Part shown: in pieces, positions 57,359 to 57,985 of the stretch
Position numbering within the stretch: position 1 is the stretch's first letter
Layout: each line of letters begins with the position of its first letter
Origin: Porticoccaceae bacterium
Lineage (GTDB): Bacteria; Pseudomonadota; Gammaproteobacteria; Pseudomonadales; Porticoccaceae
Length of the DNA stretch: 57,985 nt
Assembly: GCA_029252555.1 (NCBI GenBank)
Contig: JAQXBF010000012.1
Coordinates: 1-57,985, forward strand
Reading direction: 5' to 3'
Translations under genes and position numbers: made by a program
The notes under the pieces: generated by a model
The model's database searches: none
Seen by the model: the letters and a program-made list of their open reading frames with translations, nothing else
What the model was told of the DNA's origin: nothing

Positions 57359-57985
57359 CTACTGCTTAGCTAGTTTAAATCTCCAGTAACCACCACCGGC
57401 AATTTCGATATCCAGTGTCATCGTGGTATCAGTCATCGCTGTAATTGTATAAACGATATCTGATACGGCATCAGCTGGGCTAGCCAACTCACCACCGTTG
57501 TAGACTTTCGCTAAGCCAATATGAGCTCCTAAACCGGAAACAGCCAATGTACTGGCAGCCTCGTCATATACGAAGGTAGCCGCATTGGAACCATCATGAG
57601 GCGCTACAAGGGCACCACAAGCATCTGTGGCCGCACCCTGCCAGGCTTCGATCCAGCTCTCATCGCCCATTACATTGGAGAAGGTACCATCAGTACCAAA
57701 ACGATAGATATCATCGAATAGACAGGCTCTTCCAGCAATATCAGCTTCGCCACTGGCGTACCAGCTTGTATCTCCCAATGCTGGACCAACGCCGAAAGCG
57801 CCAGCTTCAGGAGAAAGTTTCCAATCTCCTGTGACTGCCGAGGCTACAGCAGGCATATCTTTGACCAGCTTGAATCTCCAGTAACCACCACCGGCAATTT
57901 CGATATCCAATGTCATAGTGGTATCAGTCTGTGCCGTAATGGTGTAAGTGATGCTCTCTTTGGCATCAGCTGGGCTAGCCAACTC
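57359..57985 (-). CDS. Tandem-domain secreted protein, 3' end (partial)
   Basis: The gene runs off the window at its 5' side, and no start is visible. The last 208 codons contain one full domain of about 155 residues (TGDWKLSPEAGAFGVGPALG to GGYWRFKLAKQ) and the end of the one before it. The closing stretch ELASPADA to GGGYWRFKL occurs twice. I recall such domains in marine polysaccharide-binding or laminarinase-associated proteins, but did not check. Two Cys in the domain (ACLFDD, DACGA) may pair. Confidence 0.75.
   Translation of the reverse strand, partial: ELASPADAKESITYTITAQTDTTMTLDIEIAGGGYWRFKLVKDMPAVASAVTGDWKLSPEAGAFGVGPALGDTSWYASGEADIAGRACLFDDIYRFGTDGTFSNVMGDESWIEAWQGAATDACGALVAPHDGSNAATFVYDEAASTLAVSGLGAHIGLAKVYNGGELASPADAVSDIVYTITAMTDTTMTLDIEIAGGGYWRFKLAKQ

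Noticed and set aside
1-57985. CRISPR array, rRNA operon, insertion sequence
   Set aside because: No regularly spaced repeats, no rRNA sequence and no transposase frame found.

Overview
The window looks like a chromosomal segment of a marine gammaproteobacterium. The conserved genes are of gammaproteobacterial type: the full Na+-NQR operon with apbE and nqrM, SthA, LolCDE, a CsiV-like gene after mfd, LexA with a canonical SOS box, QueF of the long type and a TatD very close to the enteric one. The Na+ pump, a GH3 enzyme and a repeat protein of a kind I associate with marine polysaccharide degraders suggest something near Cellvibrionales (SAR92/OM60-like). That placement is inference and was not tested.

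Layout. (1) 1-6.97 kb is an A+T-richer accessory block next to the 3' end of a tRNA-Ser(GGA) gene. It holds three copies of a secreted 117-residue, four-cysteine protein. Each copy follows the same tail-encoding sequence (MGGLSLxLIKAFLDKQ, or its relic), and two copies form 464-bp direct repeats of equal length. Between them lie a mosaic thrombospondin-type-3 (TSP3) surface protein, a cupredoxin-TSP3 fusion and an unknown membrane-anchored protein. An outer-membrane barrel protein, doubtful small ORFs, two copies of a hairpin element and a G10 tract fill the rest. (2) 7.2-20.4 kb holds an interrupted MASE2 adenylate cyclase, gcvT-gcvP with a divergent LysR regulator and a clear inverted-repeat operator, yadG-yadH-queF, a DUF2062 protein, lolCDE and a small periplasmic protein with an amber codon in its signal peptide. 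(3) 20.3-31.5 kb is an energy-metabolism block on the minus strand: gap, gloB, then nqrABCDEF-apbE-nqrM-sthA. (4) 31.7-51.6 kb holds mfd, csiV, blc, mscS-type channel, nagZ, a LOG-family pseudogene with three in-frame amber codons, lexA, topA and neighbours, a universal stress protein, slt, tatD, a MOSC protein and an HD-domain protein. (5) 51.8-58 kb holds a secreted GH3 glucosidase, a LytTR response regulator with a LytS-type kinase, a methyltransferase and the 3' end of a tandem-domain protein that runs off the window.

How it works together. The NQR operon carries its own flavin transferase (ApbE), its iron-centre maturation protein (NqrM) and a transhydrogenase (SthA), so NADPH/NADH balance and the Na+ pump are probably made together. 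Cell-envelope recycling and lipoprotein export are covered by slt, nagZ, lolCDE, csiV and blc. The right end looks like a glucan-sensing and degrading locus.

The most interesting part is the left accessory block. The three 117-residue proteins are identical in their mature part although their DNA differs at many silent sites, which means strong selection on a secreted protein of unknown function, spread by a recombining cassette.
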